The notes under the pieces: generated by a model
Seen by the model: the letters and a program-made list of their open reading frames with translations, nothing else
Databases searched by the model: none
Told to the model about the DNA's origin: nothing
Part shown: in pieces, positions 22,040 through 22,107 of the stretch
Numbering within the stretch: the stretch's first letter is position 1
Layout of the letters: each line of letters opens with the position of its first letter
Made by a program: the position numbers and the translations under genes
Origin: an uncultured Dialister sp.
GTDB taxonomy: Bacteria > Bacillota > Negativicutes > Veillonellales > Dialisteraceae
Length of the DNA stretch: 22,107 nt
Assembly (NCBI GenBank): GCA_900314595.1
Contig: OMVW01000038.1
Location: forward strand, 1 to 22,107
Reading direction: 5' to 3'

Positions 22040-22107
22040 ATCGGTCACCACCTTTCCTGGTATGGAAAGGTGGCTGCGGAGCAGCCGGAAAGGTTGTTCA
22101 ATCGTAC
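22040..22107 (-). repeat. Double-hairpin module cut by the window end
   Basis: Hairpin CCACCTTTCC/GGAAAGGTGG, then GGCTGC/GCAGCC, then GGTTGTTCAATCGTAC. On the inverse strand it starts GTACGATTGAACAACC, the same opening as the hypF modules (GTACCGGTAGAACAACC), so it links the intragenic and intergenic copies. Confidence 0.65.

Overview
The window looks like chromosomal DNA from an anaerobic, hydrogen-metabolising member of the Bacillota (Firmicutes). The evidence is a T-box leader, strong AGGAGG ribosome binding sites, a mid-range base composition, an Ech-type [NiFe] hydrogenase and a full hyp maturation set. A gut or oral Negativicutes lineage (Dialister/Veillonellaceae-like) is my guess, mainly from the repeat-rich intergenic DNA; nothing here proves the genus.

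Layout. Positions 1-730 hold only repeats and terminators. 730-2470 (minus) holds a LysA-fold PLP decarboxylase and a low-molecular-weight tyrosine phosphatase. 2945-3595 (plus) is a Cys-rich flavodoxin-fold oxidoreductase. 4205-5032 (minus) is a MetQ-type lipoprotein behind a T-box leader with a methionine specifier. 5400-6470 is about 1 kb without a gene but full of repeats and orphan terminators. 6475-6906 (minus) is a small SnoaL/NTF2-like protein flanked by a 179-bp direct repeat.

From 7376 to 21297 everything is on the minus strand and forms one hydrogenase locus. The promoter-distal unit is hypF-hypC-hypD-GNAT-hypE (12840 to 7376). The upstream unit is echA-echB-echC-echD-echE-echF-hypA-hypB (21297 to 13344). 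EchA and EchB form the ion-translocating membrane arm. EchC, D, E and F form the peripheral arm that carries electrons from ferredoxin to the NiFe site. HypA and HypB deliver nickel. HypC, D, E and F build the Fe(CN)2CO group. No hydrogenase-specific endopeptidase is present, and EchE ends directly at its second Cys motif, so none should be needed.

Three things stand out. (1) EchF is not a small 2[4Fe-4S] protein but a 700-residue polyferredoxin with six dicluster modules (12 predicted clusters) on Pro/Ala/Lys linkers. (2) HypF carries an in-frame block of about 500 bp (166 residues) made of three copies of a dispersed double-hairpin repeat that is otherwise intergenic. (3) The intergenic DNA is built from a repeated architecture: period-7 tandem repeats followed by a GC hairpin and U-tract, usually right after a stop codon, plus larger composite elements with double hairpins and a CTGTGCACAG palindrome. 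These repeats may be a poorly described element family that has also entered a coding gene.
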